A stretch of 64,000 nt of DNA, from the NCBI GenBank assembly GCA_021442155.1, contig CM038217.1:149179834-149243833 (forward strand), in the 5' to 3' direction. This stretch comes from Cymbidium sinense (Eukaryota; Streptophyta; Magnoliopsida; Asparagales; Orchidaceae). The position numbers were made by a program, and so were the translations under genes. The notes beneath the pieces were generated by a model, which searched no databases, was not told the origin of the DNA, and saw only the letters and a program-made list of their open reading frames with translations. The first letter of the stretch is position 1, and each line of letters starts with the position of its first letter. Below, in pieces: positions 47,271 to 60,400 of the stretch.

Positions 47271-50200
47271 GAAATTTTTCTTAAAACCCACATTTGGCAT
47301 AGAAAAATTAATTTTAATCCTAAGAGCCTAACCACATCCAGGCCATACAACTATCACCAATCATAAATAAATTATGAAAAGACATACTTTTTCTAATGCA
47401 CAGGCTAAACAAAACATCAAACAATTTTATAAAGCTAACGCAAAAGAATATGAGGTCTGTGCAGATAATAAACCGAAAAGAAAAATGGGTAGTCGAGCTC
47501 TACCCTTATACAACCCAAATTTACAAAAGAATAGTTACAATTACAAATGATAAATGTTATGGGGGTCTTCATTCTTCATTCTTCATTCTTTTCTTCTTTA
47601 CTTCTTTCCTCCTTTGATTTGATTTAGATATGCTTGCTTCAAAGGCATCATAGGGCCTCGCAGGACAAAGCCTTCTAGCCACTGCTAATCCTCATCCCCC
47701 ATAATAGTTATCCTAATCCTAATGCAAAATTACATTAAATGAAGGAAAGTAAATTTAGCTACACCTGCAAAATAAATATTAGCTAAACACACAATACAAC
47801 CCAAGCAGTTATATTCAAAATTTGGACTTAGCACCCCGCACATGGGTAGCCAAGCCCACCTGTCCTAACTTGGATTATGCTTAGGGGCATAAGCAACCTA
47901 CACAGCAAGAACATTTATTTTTTATTATGGAGTCTCCTTAAGCACAACCCCCTACATAAAACATAATTAGGCTAATATCGGCCTAACATCTGACTATGCA
48001 TACACCCCAACATCCAATCTTTAATAGTACATCACAAAACAAGCATACATCAAACCATGCACCGCCCTAACATATAAGGCTAGAAGTGGTGACTTAATCT
48101 AATGTGTGCGCATTAAGGCTTGTGTGGTATGTCCTAACTAGGCATTAGGGTTGTAATTTACAAAGTGTGAGGGATTTAATTTATAAAGGGTTGATTTCTC
48201 TTTAAGTGATTTAATTGATTTGAAGGTTTTACTTAATATTTTCTTTTATTTCATATGGCCTACACTTAATGACTAAGTGTTAAGAGAAGAAAGAGAGGGG
48301 ACCTCTCTTTCATCTCAATCTTAAGTCACTTCTAAAGTAAGTTAATTAGCTTGATTCTCTTTAGTGAATGGCTTATTATATGTTTAATCAATCCTAAGTT
48401 TAGGTTCACTCTAAATGACCTTATTCAATAAGAAATGTATCTTAAGATTAATTAGAATGAACTAATATCATATGACACATATTCATTCATTTCTTTCCAT
48501 CATATGTAACATGCATATGATTAAATCCTAAGTATACCTACACATACAATATATGTTTTAGCATACTTACATGATGAATGCAAACAAGTGTATTTGGAAT
48601 TTAAATATTTCATTTGATTGAATTATGAATGCATGTCTTTTTTTTATAGAAAAGGGGATTTTCATTCATTAGCTAAGTACACATTCACATGTATAAAAGT
48701 TTTAAGCAAGTATGTCATCATTGTTCTGCACCAAGGGAACGAGGTAGGAACCTCCTTAGGGCTACTTAAAGTCATGCATCCCTGGGATGTCCAAACTAAT
48801 ATACCCACTATCCTTAGATACATATGGATGTATAAGCAACTATAAGAATAGGAAAACCCATGCAAAAGTTGTATATGATTTATTTGATTCATGATTCTTA
48901 TCCATTGGTCATATTATACATACATATGTATAAGAGTTTTAAGTAGGTATGACGCCATTGTTCTACACCAGGGGAGTAAGGTATAAGACCTACTTGGGGC
49001 TACTTAAAGCCTCGCATCCCCGGGATGTCCAGACTAATATACCACTTTTCTTATATACATATGAATGTACAAAAAGAACCATAAGAATGAGAAGTCATAT
49101 AAGAAGTAATATTTGATTTGATTATATGATTTACATATGTGATATGACATTCTTCCTAAGTCTTAGCATGGGGATACATAGGAATGGATTTGGACAAATG
49201 TTGTGTTCTTTTCAAATGAACTATACATTTGTAAATCCTATGTAAATCCATGTAAGGTAAGGAAAGAGAGCTTCATATTGCATATCTTATATTATAAACA
49301 CATGCAAACTTATAGATACTTGTAATTAACATCACTCCATATATTATAATTGATTTATATACTTTTTAAAAATATTTTTTGATTTAATAGTAATAATAGC
49401 CACACCTATTTTTAATTTAAATCAGCACAAGCAATTTGACATGAAAGAAACCATTTCATTTAATTAATTTTAAAAGAGATGAATGCATGATTACAAGTGG
49501 CAAATAATATTTAATATGATTGGAAAGAAATAAAAGAACATAAGCGCATGATCTCATAAATTTCAATTAATTTCTAAGGACAATCAAACTAAATAAGATT
49601 ATTTAAAATAAACTAAAGTTCTTTAATGTCATTTTTAATTTTAAGTTTGATTTGGTTTAAGAAATGTGAAAGAGGTTTGCTAATCCTAACCCCATTCCCC
49701 ATGTGTGAGTCAATTTGATTTAATAAAAGTAATTAAATTGATTTTATGGTTTAATTAGGATAGGTTATGAATTAAGTGGATTAATTAAACCTTACCTATA
49801 TCACCTTAAGTTAATTAACTTAATTAATGATGAGCCAATATGATATGCAACCACATGAAAAGTAAATTGACAATGCTTCTAAGAAATAAAAGGGGTCTAA
49901 TGCAATTGGCTCATAAGTAATAGTTAATTAGGCTTAAGGGATTTAATTAATTACTTTTATGGTTTCCTTACACATTGAAGCTAGCCATAATTTCATTAAA
50001 TTCCTTTAGACTATTAAACATCTAAAGGCTACCCAAAATTGATTAAAGGTAATTAGAGATGATGTGGATTTTAAATCAATTTGATTTTAATTAAGCCATT
50101 AATTGATTAATTAATTTTTTTGATTATATCTTTTAATTATGATGATGAAATTAACTTAGGAAAAGAGATCAAGAGATAGGTCTCAATCCCAATCACTAAG

Positions 50201-53200
50201 TAATTCCAATTAATAAAGCTCTGAAATAGCTCACATCTTAATTAAGTTAATTAATCAAAAGGTTAATTAATCATTTAATCTTTAATTAATTGAAATCAAT
50301 AAAGAGGCTTAATGAAATGATCATAAGGAATGAACCTAAACCAATTCCCTAAGAATCTTCACTATTAATAGAGGGGATAAGCTTTATTAAGGGGCTAAGT
50401 TATTGTTCATTCACTAATTATCACTAATTAAATTAAGAGAGTGATTAAGGCTTGATCAATTAGTTTTCCTAATTAAGCAACCAATAAAATCCAAAAAATA
50501 GGGGAGGTAGAGGTCATCCCTCCAAACATCCACAAAAAATTTGAGATTAATTGGGTGATTAATTAAGGAGTAATTAAAATAATTAAATAATCAATTAAAC
50601 TTTAATTAAGCCAAAATCACTATTAAAAATTAATTAATAATAATTTTCCCAGATTTTACTCTAAAATATCTTTAAAATGAGCCCTCATTTGTATTTTTTG
50701 GATTTTTCTAGGATTAGTTATGATTTTTGAAAGATTCAGCCTTAAAAATTAATTAAAACACCCTAATTAAAGCCTTAATCCCATCGGGCCATGTGACAGC
50801 TGACGCGCTTTTCACGTGGGACAATGGGAGTGGCTATTTAAGTTGTCACATCAGGATGCTGACTCAGATTATGGCGGATGCACTTTGTCGTGGGCCGTCT
50901 GATCTAAGATCAGACAACCACGATCAGATCTCGCGGTAAGGAGAAAAGGGAGGATCTAAGCTTGATCTAATCAGAGCTGTTCATTCCAATCTCACAAAAT
51001 GGATGGCTCATGATCTATTTCCTATGAGCGATGGATGACGGAGCCCGTCCACCATGGATCGCTTTCCGAGCTCACCCAAGCTCGGATCCACTCCAAACTC
51101 AACCCACACTTTCGTGTAAAGGATCCACATGGATCCAACGGCTAGGATGGGCTCAAATGCAACTTCTCTTTAAAAAGGACCAACCAATTTTCATACAAGG
51201 CTCAATTTTGGGAAATTACCTCACCGGAGCTGATGACTAGAGGTTCCAATGATTGAGGAAGCTTTTTTTGGTGGAAATGAAGCCCTGTTGAGCGGCACGA
51301 GCTTTGATTTGAGGTAGATTGCTCCTAAGGCCAAAGTCCTCCTATTTGGCGATTGGTCTTGGTCGAACTTCTATCTTCGGTGGCTTGGAAGACTCGGGGA
51401 TGGTTCGGTTGGCTTCGACGACACACAAGGATGGTGTGTGCAAGATGAATTTAGATTTGGTTGAGTGGAGAAAGAATGGGAAATGGGATTGAGGTGCCCT
51501 ATTTTGGCTTTTCATGGGAAGGAGAAATGCCGATCGAGGGAGCTCAGGGAGGCTTCAGGGAGGCTCTTAGGATTTTGAAAACTCCTTAGGGACTCACACA
51601 ATGTAATGACACAATTGCTGCTCGAATTGGGGGAGTATTGGCCGAAAATGTGTGTGAAGGATGGACGTGATGGGTTGGTTTATTTCAGCAAGTAAGCCAC
51701 TGTCAGGGCCCCAGAGAGGTCATGTCTAACTCCATGTGGCTGAGTGGAGGGAGCTGTGGGAGGAGTCTCTAAAGCTGGTGTGCAAAGATCCCATTTGCTT
51801 TGTCCATGGGGTGCTCGATTTGGCTTGAGTGAGGAAGAAGTGAGCTCCCTTTGGTCCATGGATGACCTAGGGTGGTTAGGTGAGCTAGCTGAGTTAGGTG
51901 GAGCCTCACTTGAGTGCTTGGGGGCTTCCATGGTGATGGGGAATTGACTTTACTTGTTAGCATGAAGATCTAATGGAAAGAAGGGTTTGTCCAATGGCTC
52001 ATCCCCTTGGTGGGGTCCACTATGAATTTGGCCTTGTTTGGGAATGAGTTAGGACTTGTTTGGGTCGGTTTGACCAGGTCCTAGGGTCCCATGAGTTGGT
52101 TTTGGGTGATTTGGCTTCATATGGTCAAAATAGGCTCATTTGGGTTAGGTTGGGTTGGGTTGACCAATTGGTCAAATTGGGTCAAACCAAGGCTTGGGTT
52201 AGGTTCATATGATGATTCGGGATATTTTGGTTCAGTTGGTTTTGGTTAATTTGGCCTAGGTTTGAATTTGACTCATTTGGATTCAAAAGGATCAAATGGG
52301 TCAAGTTGACCAATTTGACCAAATTGGGTTGGGTTAGGTGTTGAGTCACGTTCAATTGGTTGGTTGAGAGTGATTATAGGCCTTGGTTTGGTTTAATTTA
52401 GAATTAATTTGAATTTTGGCCAATTTGACCCTTTAGGTCAATTTGGGTTAGGTTGGGTCAAGTTGACCAATTGGTCAAATTGGGCTCAATCATAGCTTTG
52501 GTCAAGTTCAATAATCAATTTGGGAAGAACTCGAGCCATTGGTTGCAATCAATTTGGCATATGGTGGGTTTTGGCTAGTTTAGGTTTCATTTGGGCTAAA
52601 GATTGACTTGGTCAAAGGACCAAGTTGACTTGGTTTGACCAACTTCAAGGTGGTTTATCACCCTAGGATGATTGTTGGTTATATTATGAGGTTTAGATGG
52701 GCTTAGTTCAATCCAATTTGGGTTGGATTAAAACTTGGCTCAGAAAGGTTCCTTTAGGCCACTTTGGGTCAAGTGAGCCTAAATGGGTTAATTGACTTGA
52801 TCACGGCTTGATTCAAGTTTAGTTGAACTCATATATGAGCCTAAGATTGAAATATAAATCCAATTGCAATTAGTTTAGAGCCAAATGGGTTTTGGGTTCA
52901 TATGACAATTTCAAGTCAAAAAGGGTCAACATGGGCTTGACTTGGGTTGACTTGGGTTTGGTTTGATAATTAAGGTTTATGTTTATATTTGGGTCAATGA
53001 TTGTAAGAGTGATTGAATCATATAGAAATCCATGGGTTTTGAGTTTATTTGAGTATCATTTAACAAAGTTCAAGAAATTGGCTAAAAAGGCTAAAGTTGG
53101 AAATTTGATTTGATTTGGGTTTGGTTTTGGCACTTGGATTTATATTTCATTTATATTTGTGAATATGAATGAAGATATAAATAAGTTATAAGAAAATCAC

Positions 53201-53814
53201 TTGAGTTTGTAGTGATTTGGATGCAAATTTTTTAAGCTTATGGAGGTGGGTCCATATGGCTTAAGAAGGGTTTTGATTTGGTTTGATTTATTTTGATTTG
53301 GTTTGAATGGTTTGAACTTGGATTTCATTTATATTTGTGAATATAAATGAAAGAATGATTGATTTATAAAGAAATCAACCAAATTTGGTTGGTATTTGAT
53401 TTAGATTGAATTTAATAATTGAGAAAATCAATTGAATTGGGGTTGATTTGAATTTGGTTAAGGCTAAGTCCATAAGATAAAATCAAAGGGTTTAGGAAGG
53501 GATTTGGAATTTAAATTTAATCATGGGTTTCAATCATTTGATTTGGTATTGGATTTATGATCTTGAATTTGAATTTGAGATTTCATTTGGAAGAAGGAAG
53601 CAAGGATAGGGTTTAGGCTATAGGGTAGGCAAGTCCTCCTAAATCCCTAAGGCACAACCTATTCCTATGGCTAAATCTTCTAAGTCTCTAGGGTTAAGTT
53701 AAGTATTCACCTAATCACTTGAAGTATCTTAAGACTAAGGAACTCTTAGTGTCTATAATATTTCTAGATCTATGATGAGGAAGTTGAGAGCTCACTCCAA
53801 AAGTGAGGTCAACA

Positions 53815-53819
53815 CAAAG
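53815..53819. other. Target-site duplication, right copy (CAAAG)
   Basis: Exact repeat of 37533-37537 on the other side of the inserted LTR. After it the integrase frame continues. Confidence 0.9.
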
Positions 53820-54830
53820 ATGAAATCCAAGATCAAGAGACTAGGATACTACTGGCCTTCGATGATCACAGACTACATGGATGTAGCTAGGAGATACCAC
53901 TAATGTCAAGTGCACGGTGTGGTCCTACACCAATCACCCAACATTCTACACCCTATATTGGCCTCATGGCCATTTGAGTGTTGGGGTACTGACATAGTGG
54001 GTCAGATCGATCCTCCTTCTTCCAAGGGCCATGGGTTCATCCTAACTGCCACCGATTACTTTTCCATGTGGGCAGAGGCAATCCCATTCAGAGAGGTCAT
54101 AGTTCAGCATGTGCTCCAATTTTTTAGGAACCATATCGTATATAGGTTGAGGTGCCTCGATAAATTATATTCAATAATGGTACTACATTCAAGAGCACCA
54201 AGATCAGTAGTTTTGCCCAGAGACACAGCATAGATTGGAGATATTCTACAATCTACTACCCGAGGGCAAATGGCTTGGCAGAAGCCTTCAACAAAACTCT
54301 CATCCAAATATTAAAGAAGCCACTCAACGATAACAAGGCGTGGCATGAGCAGTTAATTCAATCCTTGTGGGCTTACTGCACCATATATAGAACTCCAAAT
54401 CAATCTACCCATTTCTCCTTAGTGTAAGAGTCTAAAGCCATCCTACCATTAGAAGTCCAACTCCCATCACTAAGAATAGTTGTGGGTAGCAAGATCTCAT
54501 CAAAGCAAAATGCTAAGTTGCAGTTAGAAGAGCTCGAAGATTTGGAGGAGAGACGCCTATGGGTATGCCAGAACCTTAAGTTGTACAAAGCCAAAATGAT
54601 TCGAGCTCATAACAAGTTGGTCTGTTCTAGATCTTTTGAAGTAGGAGAGCTTATTTTAGTTTTAAGGAGACTAATTGTTGTCCGTCAAAAGATGGTAGGA
54701 AAGTTTGAACCCACTTGGGAAGGCCCTTTTGCCATAGAGAAGGCCTACTAAGGAGGATCTTATCAGCTTATAAATTGTAAGGGAGAGTGCCCAATGCTTC
54801 CAATCAATGGGCTCTACCTAAATAAAATAT
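53820..54830 (+). pseudogene. pol: Integrase of element 2, main part
   Basis: Continues the zinc-finger region with LGYYWPSMITDYMDVARRYH (the expected cysteine of ARRCH is tyrosine), then SPNILHPILASWPFECWGTD and IVGQIDPPSSKG (first catalytic aspartate present), ATDYFSMWAEAIPFREV (53910-54233), IIFNNGTTFKSTKI where the second catalytic aspartate is asparagine, and NGLAEAFNKTLIQ with the glutamate. The C-terminal part is at 54482-54751: LQLEELEDLEERRLWVCQNL and KFEPTWEGPFAIEKAY. Frameshifts and stops separate the segments. It would integrate the cDNA; here it is inactive by both the insertion and the changed residues. Confidence 0.9.
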
Positions 54831-57425
54831 ATCCATAAATGATGTTTGAAATATTATCAATGAAAATTTCATCTCAAATACCATCCCTTCTATGTTGAGA
54901 AACATCTTTTCTTGCGAATCTGCCATGATGTGTTTAGGGTAGGTGTAAGGAACCCAAGAGACATCCTATCCTTTATCAACACAACACAAACACAAACTAC
55001 ACACAACCACATATAAAATAAACACATATCTTTTATCTCGGGCTACTTTGATGTGGGATAAAGCCCCCTGTGGCACTCACTCATTAGCTTCTATAGGTCG
55101 GGCTGACATGCTACCTTGCCAGTGCATCACCCCAGTGGTACCTTGCTAGCATTGTAAGCTTTCTCCCTGACTTGACCATTGCAAATCAATAAGCAGCCTT
55201 GTTAGTTTGGTAGGCCTTACTATGCAACCGATAAGCTACCCCATGTCGACTTTGTTTAAGAAGATATAAGCCTACACACTTTCTTCTTGAATTAGCCATC
55301 ATACACTGACTGGGTCGAGTATATTTGATATTTAGGGTAATTCCCCTAGTGGCTCCTTTCCTCCTGACTACTTCAAGTCTGGGTCTAGTCCTCTGGGACT
55401 CCCTGCTTAGTAGTCACCCTAGGTTGGATAGTATCATTCACCGATGATAAACTATCCCGATGATCATTTTCATCTGTGAAGGTGTAAGTCTACAAGCCTT
55501 CTTCTCAGATTGATCATCACAAACCAGCACCTTAGGTTGGTTAATTCTCGCTATGTTGACAGTAACCCACCCGGTGGATAGACCACTCATGGCAGATGTA
55601 AATCTACAAGCTTTCTCCGAGTTGGCCACCGTATACTTAGGCTTTCTTTTAGAAGGTCTAGGATAAAGTCCCTAGCGGCACCTCCCTTGTGGGCACTCTA
55701 TTTGGATCACATCCTTAGTGACAACATTTAGACACTACCCGAGTTACTCTTGGATTGGACAGTCCCCCTTTCCTTATAGCCACCCTCGTGGTTAGAGAAT
55801 CTGTCTTGCATATATACAGGTTCACCCTTGGTCCAGTAAGTCTGAGATAGACTAGGCTGATATAAGCCCCTTTTCAGTGTGGTCCCTCACACACCAATAG
55901 GGTCCATGCAAACATATAAAAAAACAAATATATATATTCTCTTGTGGATTAGGAGGACACCCCCAGTGATACCTTTTCCCAAGCAAGCATCCTATCTTTA
56001 GGATAGTGTTAGCAAAACTCCCTATAGGAATCACCTGACTACTCTTGAGTTGAGATAAGTCCCAAACTCCCTCAGTAGTCACCCTTAGGTCTGGTTCAAC
56101 TTGTTGTGCCACCGATAGGTCACCCCGGCAGTCATCCTTGCTTTAGAAGATATAAGTCTATTACGCATTCTCTCCAACATGACCATTACACATCGACGGG
56201 TAGCCATAGGTCAGGTTTGATTTGTTGTGCTACTAACCGATTACCCCAGTGGTTCCTTGTATAGGAGGATGTAAGTCTACAAGCTTTCTTCCTGACTTGA
56301 TCATTGCACATCGAAAGACACCCCTTAGGTTGGTTAGCTCTACCCCGCGGCCGGTAGACATTCCCTTTGGATTTGTAAATCTAAGATAGGGCAAGGCTGA
56401 TATAGCCCATTCTTAGTCGATCCATCACACACCAACATGGTCCATTTAATTAAAATAAAATTAATCTTGACCATTTTTGAGTTGATATGAGTCCACAGCA
56501 GCATTCACTTAGTAGTCAACCTAGGACAGGCTCGATTTATTATGCTACCAACTGATCACCCTGGTGGTTCCTTTTTTGGAGGATGTAAGTCTACAAGCTT
56601 TCTACTTAACTTTATCATTGCACACCAAAAATCACCCCTTAGATTGGTTAGTCCTACCTTGTGGTCGGTAGACTTTCCCTTTGGATTTGTAAATCTGAGA
56701 TAGGTCAAAGCTGATATATCCCCTTCTTAGTTCATCCATTGCACATGGATAGGGTCCATTTTATTAAATCCACCATCCTCCCCCCAGAGGAATCTAAATT
56801 AAATCCATCCAAACTTTTACCCCCAATGGATACTTCCAAGCAAATCACAAAGAAATCCATACATTAAGTCCACCCTATCCCCGTGGATCCACGCTCATAT
56901 CTCTAGGAGATGTGCCCTCAACACCAAATCATATCCTCTCCCCAGTGGAGCCCCAAATCATAAATAAACAAAAAAATGAAATTCTCATCCCCCAGTTGAT
57001 GTCACAATTAAATCAAACCAATTTCTTCCCCAACAAGACGTGAATCAATTTAGTCCCACTAGTGAAGCCTAGATCAAAACCTAAATTCAGCAAACCAAAC
57101 CAAATCCTATCCCCTAGTGGATGCATCAAGCAAATAAAATTCATATGACCTAAACCTACTTCCCTAGTGGAAGGTTCATACACCCATCCCCAATGGATTA
57201 TAGATTTTAATCTCTGGTGGATCTTCTTTCCATATGATCAAATTCAAACCCTTATCCCTAACGATAACTCAAACCAGCTTTCCTAGTAGAAGGTTCATAT
57301 ACGTGATCCCTCAGTGGATCCTTCCTTCCTCTCTTATGCCCTTGGCATAAGTAGAGTTGCATTGCACTAAGATCATTTCCATTAGCTCTTGCAATCCTTC
57401 GGACGTTGTTGATTCTCGATCAATG
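54831..57425 (+). repeat. 3' untranslated region of element 2 with repeated blocks
   Basis: Non-coding. 'gtaagtctacaagctttct' or close variants recur near 55485, 55593, 56271 and 56587, with 'ataagcctac' at 55267 and 'ataagtctat' at 56152, inside units of roughly 110-330 bp that also carry 'gaccattgca(c/a)atc' and 'ggttggttag' text. From 56760 to 57330 a second repeat type appears: short phrases such as 'cccctagtggat', 'ccccaatggat', 'tccctagtggaagg' every 30-80 bases. The first half corresponds to 3790-4980 of element 1. No open frame here has protein character. Confidence 0.75.
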
Positions 57426-57469
57426 CCAATAGGTGTGGTGTGCCTTGTCAGTTACACCACACCTATTGG
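57426..57469 (+). repeat. Perfect 16-bp hairpin just before the 3' LTR
   Basis: CCAATAGGTGTGGTGT (57426-57441) and ACACCACACCTATTGG (57454-57469) are exact inverted repeats around the 12-base loop GCCTTGTCAGTT, ten bases before the LTR start. The GGGG at 57468-57471 and following GATCCTTT are where a polypurine tract would be expected; only GGGGA is purine-rich. The stem contains TGTGGTGT/ACACCACA, which is also the terminal inverted repeat of the LTR end. No such hairpin lies beside LTR copy a. Confidence 0.85.
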
Positions 57470-57478
57470 GGATCCTTT

Positions 57479-60400
57479 TGTTGACCTCACTTTTAGAGTG
57501 AGTCTTCAACCTCCCCATCATAGATCTAGGATTCTTATAGACACTAAGAGCTCCTTAGTCTTAAGACACTTCTAGTGATTAGGTGAACACTTAACCTAAG
57601 CTTATAGAATTAGAAGGGTTAGCCATAGGGATAGGTTGTGCCTTAGGGATTTAGGGAGACTTGCCCATCCTATGGCCTGAACCCAACCCATGCTTTCCTT
57701 CTCAAAACTAAACCTCAAATTCAAATTCAAATACCAAATCTAAATCCAAATTCTAAATCAGATGATTGAAACCCATAATCAAATCCAAAATCAAAATCCT
57801 TCCTAAGCCCTATGATTTTATCCTATGGACTTAGCCTTAGCCAAATTTGAATCAATCCAAATTCAATTGATTTTTTTAAGATCAATTCTATCCCTTAATC
57901 ATTTATCAAATCCAAACCCAAATCCAAATTCCTAACCAAGTGATTAAAACTCAAAATAAATTCCAAATTCCAAAATCCCTTCCTAAGCCATATGACTCAT
58001 TCTCATAAGCTTAGCCAAACAAATCTCCACCCAATTTATCCCAAACTCAATTGATTTCTTTATAAATTAATTATTTCTTCATTTATATTCACAAATATAA
58101 ATGAAATCCAAATTCAAATAGCCAAAACTAAATCAAACTAAATCAAATCCAATCAAAACCCTCTTTAAGCCCTATGGACATACCTCCATGAGCTTAGCCA
58201 AATCTCATACAAATCAATCCAAACTTGATTGATTTCTTTATAAATCAATTATTCCTTCATTCATATTCATAAATATAAATGAAATCCAAATTCAAAGAGC
58301 CAAAACAAAAATCAAATTCCTACTTAAGCCCTTTTGACCTACCTCCAAGAGCCTAGTCAAATTTGCTTCCAAATCACTCCAAACTCAAGTGATTTTCTCA
58401 TAAATCATTTATATCTTCAATTATATTCACAAATATAAATGAAATATAAATTCACATGACCTAAACCAAGTCCAAAATCAAGTCAAAACCCAATTCAAGC
58501 CTTTTAAGCCAAATCCTTGAACTTGGCCAAATCCTATCTAAATCAAGTTAAAATCAATGGATTTTCTCTTGAATCAATCATTCCTTCAATCATCTACCCA
58601 AATATAAATGAAACCTACAATTATCTAGCCAAATTCAAATCAACCCAAGTTAGCCTTTTTGACTTGAAAATTTTAAATGAACTAATACCTAACATAGCCC
58701 AAATTGACTGCAGTTCGATTTATATTTCAATCCTAAACTCGTATATAAATCCAACTAAACCTTTATCAAACCAAAACCAACCCAATTGACCCATTTAGGT
58801 CCACTTGACCCAAAGTGACCTAAAAGACCTTTTTGGGTTAAGTTCTAATCCAACCCAAATTGGATTAAACCAAGCCCATCCAAGCCTCATATCATGATCA
58901 ACAATCATTCTAGAGGATCAATTGCTTTGAATTGGGTCAAACCAAGTCAACTTGGTCATTTGACCAAGTCAACCCTTAACTCAAATGAAACCCAAACTAA
59001 CCAAAACTCATCCTACACCAAGTTGATTGAAACCATTGATTCACACCAACCATAATCAATATTTGAACATGACTTGACCCTCAATTGAGCCAAACCAAAC
59101 TAATTGACCATTTGACCCAAGTTGACCCAAATTGACCTAAATGGCCAAAATGGGTCAAATCATGATCCAACCCAAATTGATTGCAACCAATGGCTTAAGT
59201 TCAGTCCAAATTGATTAATGAACTTGACCAAAGCCATAATTGAGCCCAAATTGACCTAAAGGGTTAAATTGGCCAAAATCTAAATTAATTCCAAATTGAT
59301 TCAAACCAAAGCCTACAATCATTTTCAATTAACCAATTAAACATTAATCAACACCTAACCCAACCCAATTTGGTCAATTTGGTCAATTTGGTCAACTTAG
59401 CCCATTTGACCTATATGAATCCAAATGAGCCAAAATCAAATCTAGGCCAAATTAATTGAAATCACTTGAATCAAAACACTTCAAATCATCATTTGAACCT
59501 AACCCAAGCCTTGGTTTGACCCAATTTGACCAAGTGTTCAACCTAACCCAACATTACCCAAATTGAACCCATTTGACCAAATGAAGCCAAAACCCATGAA
59601 ACCAACCCATGACCCATTGGAGGCTGACCAAACCCATCCCAAACCCATCTTGGGTCAACCTAAAATCAGCTCAAACCCATTTGGAGCCAAGTCCAATGCA
59701 AATCCTCCATGGATCCTCTCCCACATTGGATTCTTTCATCATATGGCAAAGTCCACTCTTCATGTCACCTTGGCAGCCCTCACTCATCCAAATGAAGCAT
59801 CCCCTAAGCCAACTAAGCCACCTAGCCCATGCTAGGTTGGCCTTACAAATCACCCCTTGGATCCAAGCCAAGAGATCAGCCAAGATCAAGCCTTGAGCCA
59901 CCTCCCACTCCTTCCTCCAACCAAACTGAGCCACGTGGACTTGATGGTGACCACTCTGATGCTCTGGCAGTGGCTAGTTGGCCAAAAAATGGGAAACAAT
60001 CCATCCATCCACCTTAGCAAAGTGAGGGGTATACTCCCTCAATTCGCACAAGAAATGAATCAATTCAATTGGTGAGAGTTTCTAGAGATGATTTCGAGCC
60101 TCCTTCCAATTCCTAGAGCAATCCCTCTCTCTCCATTTCTCTTCCCCGTGTGAAATCAAAATAGGGCACTCCAATCTAGATCCAAGCTTGCTCATTTCTC
60201 AACCAAACTTCAATTCCTCTCGCACACACCTTCCACACATCATAGCTACCTAAATCATTTCCCAACCCCCCAAGCCACTGAAGCTAGGACTTTGATCACC
60301 ACCAAGCTCCAAAGTGATGGAAGTTGATCCATTGAGTGAACTAAGGGAAATTGGCTTGTGTGCTACTCAACAGGGCCTTGTCTCTACTAGAAGAAGCTAC

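Larger units (their letters stand above)
37538..53814 (-). mobile_element. LTR (copy d/f) inserted in element 2 integrase, itself carrying nested DNA
   Basis: Minus sense begins TGTTGACCTCAC at 53814 and ends AACACCACA at 37538; a perfect CAAAG duplication flanks it. The LTR is in two pieces: 53814 down to about 47282 (equivalent to 17668-10830 of copy b), and about 38694 down to 37538 (equivalent to 10735-9575), so the solo LTR was about 7.7 kb before it was split. Between the pieces lies a plus-strand LTR remnant (38695-47270). There is no gag or pol between the outer ends that belongs to this copy, which makes it a solo LTR with one later nested insertion. Confidence 0.87.

Noticed and set aside
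47112..47617. Two open frames of 84 and 73 codons
   Set aside because: They cross the boundary between LTR copy g, its PBS remnant and LTR copy d/f, so they cannot be ancestral genes.
51031..51963. Overlapping open frames on both strands in a GC-richer stretch
   Set aside because: This is the GC-richer island of LTR copy d/f; frames are not conserved with 14580-15800, 25780-26890 or 59800-60880.
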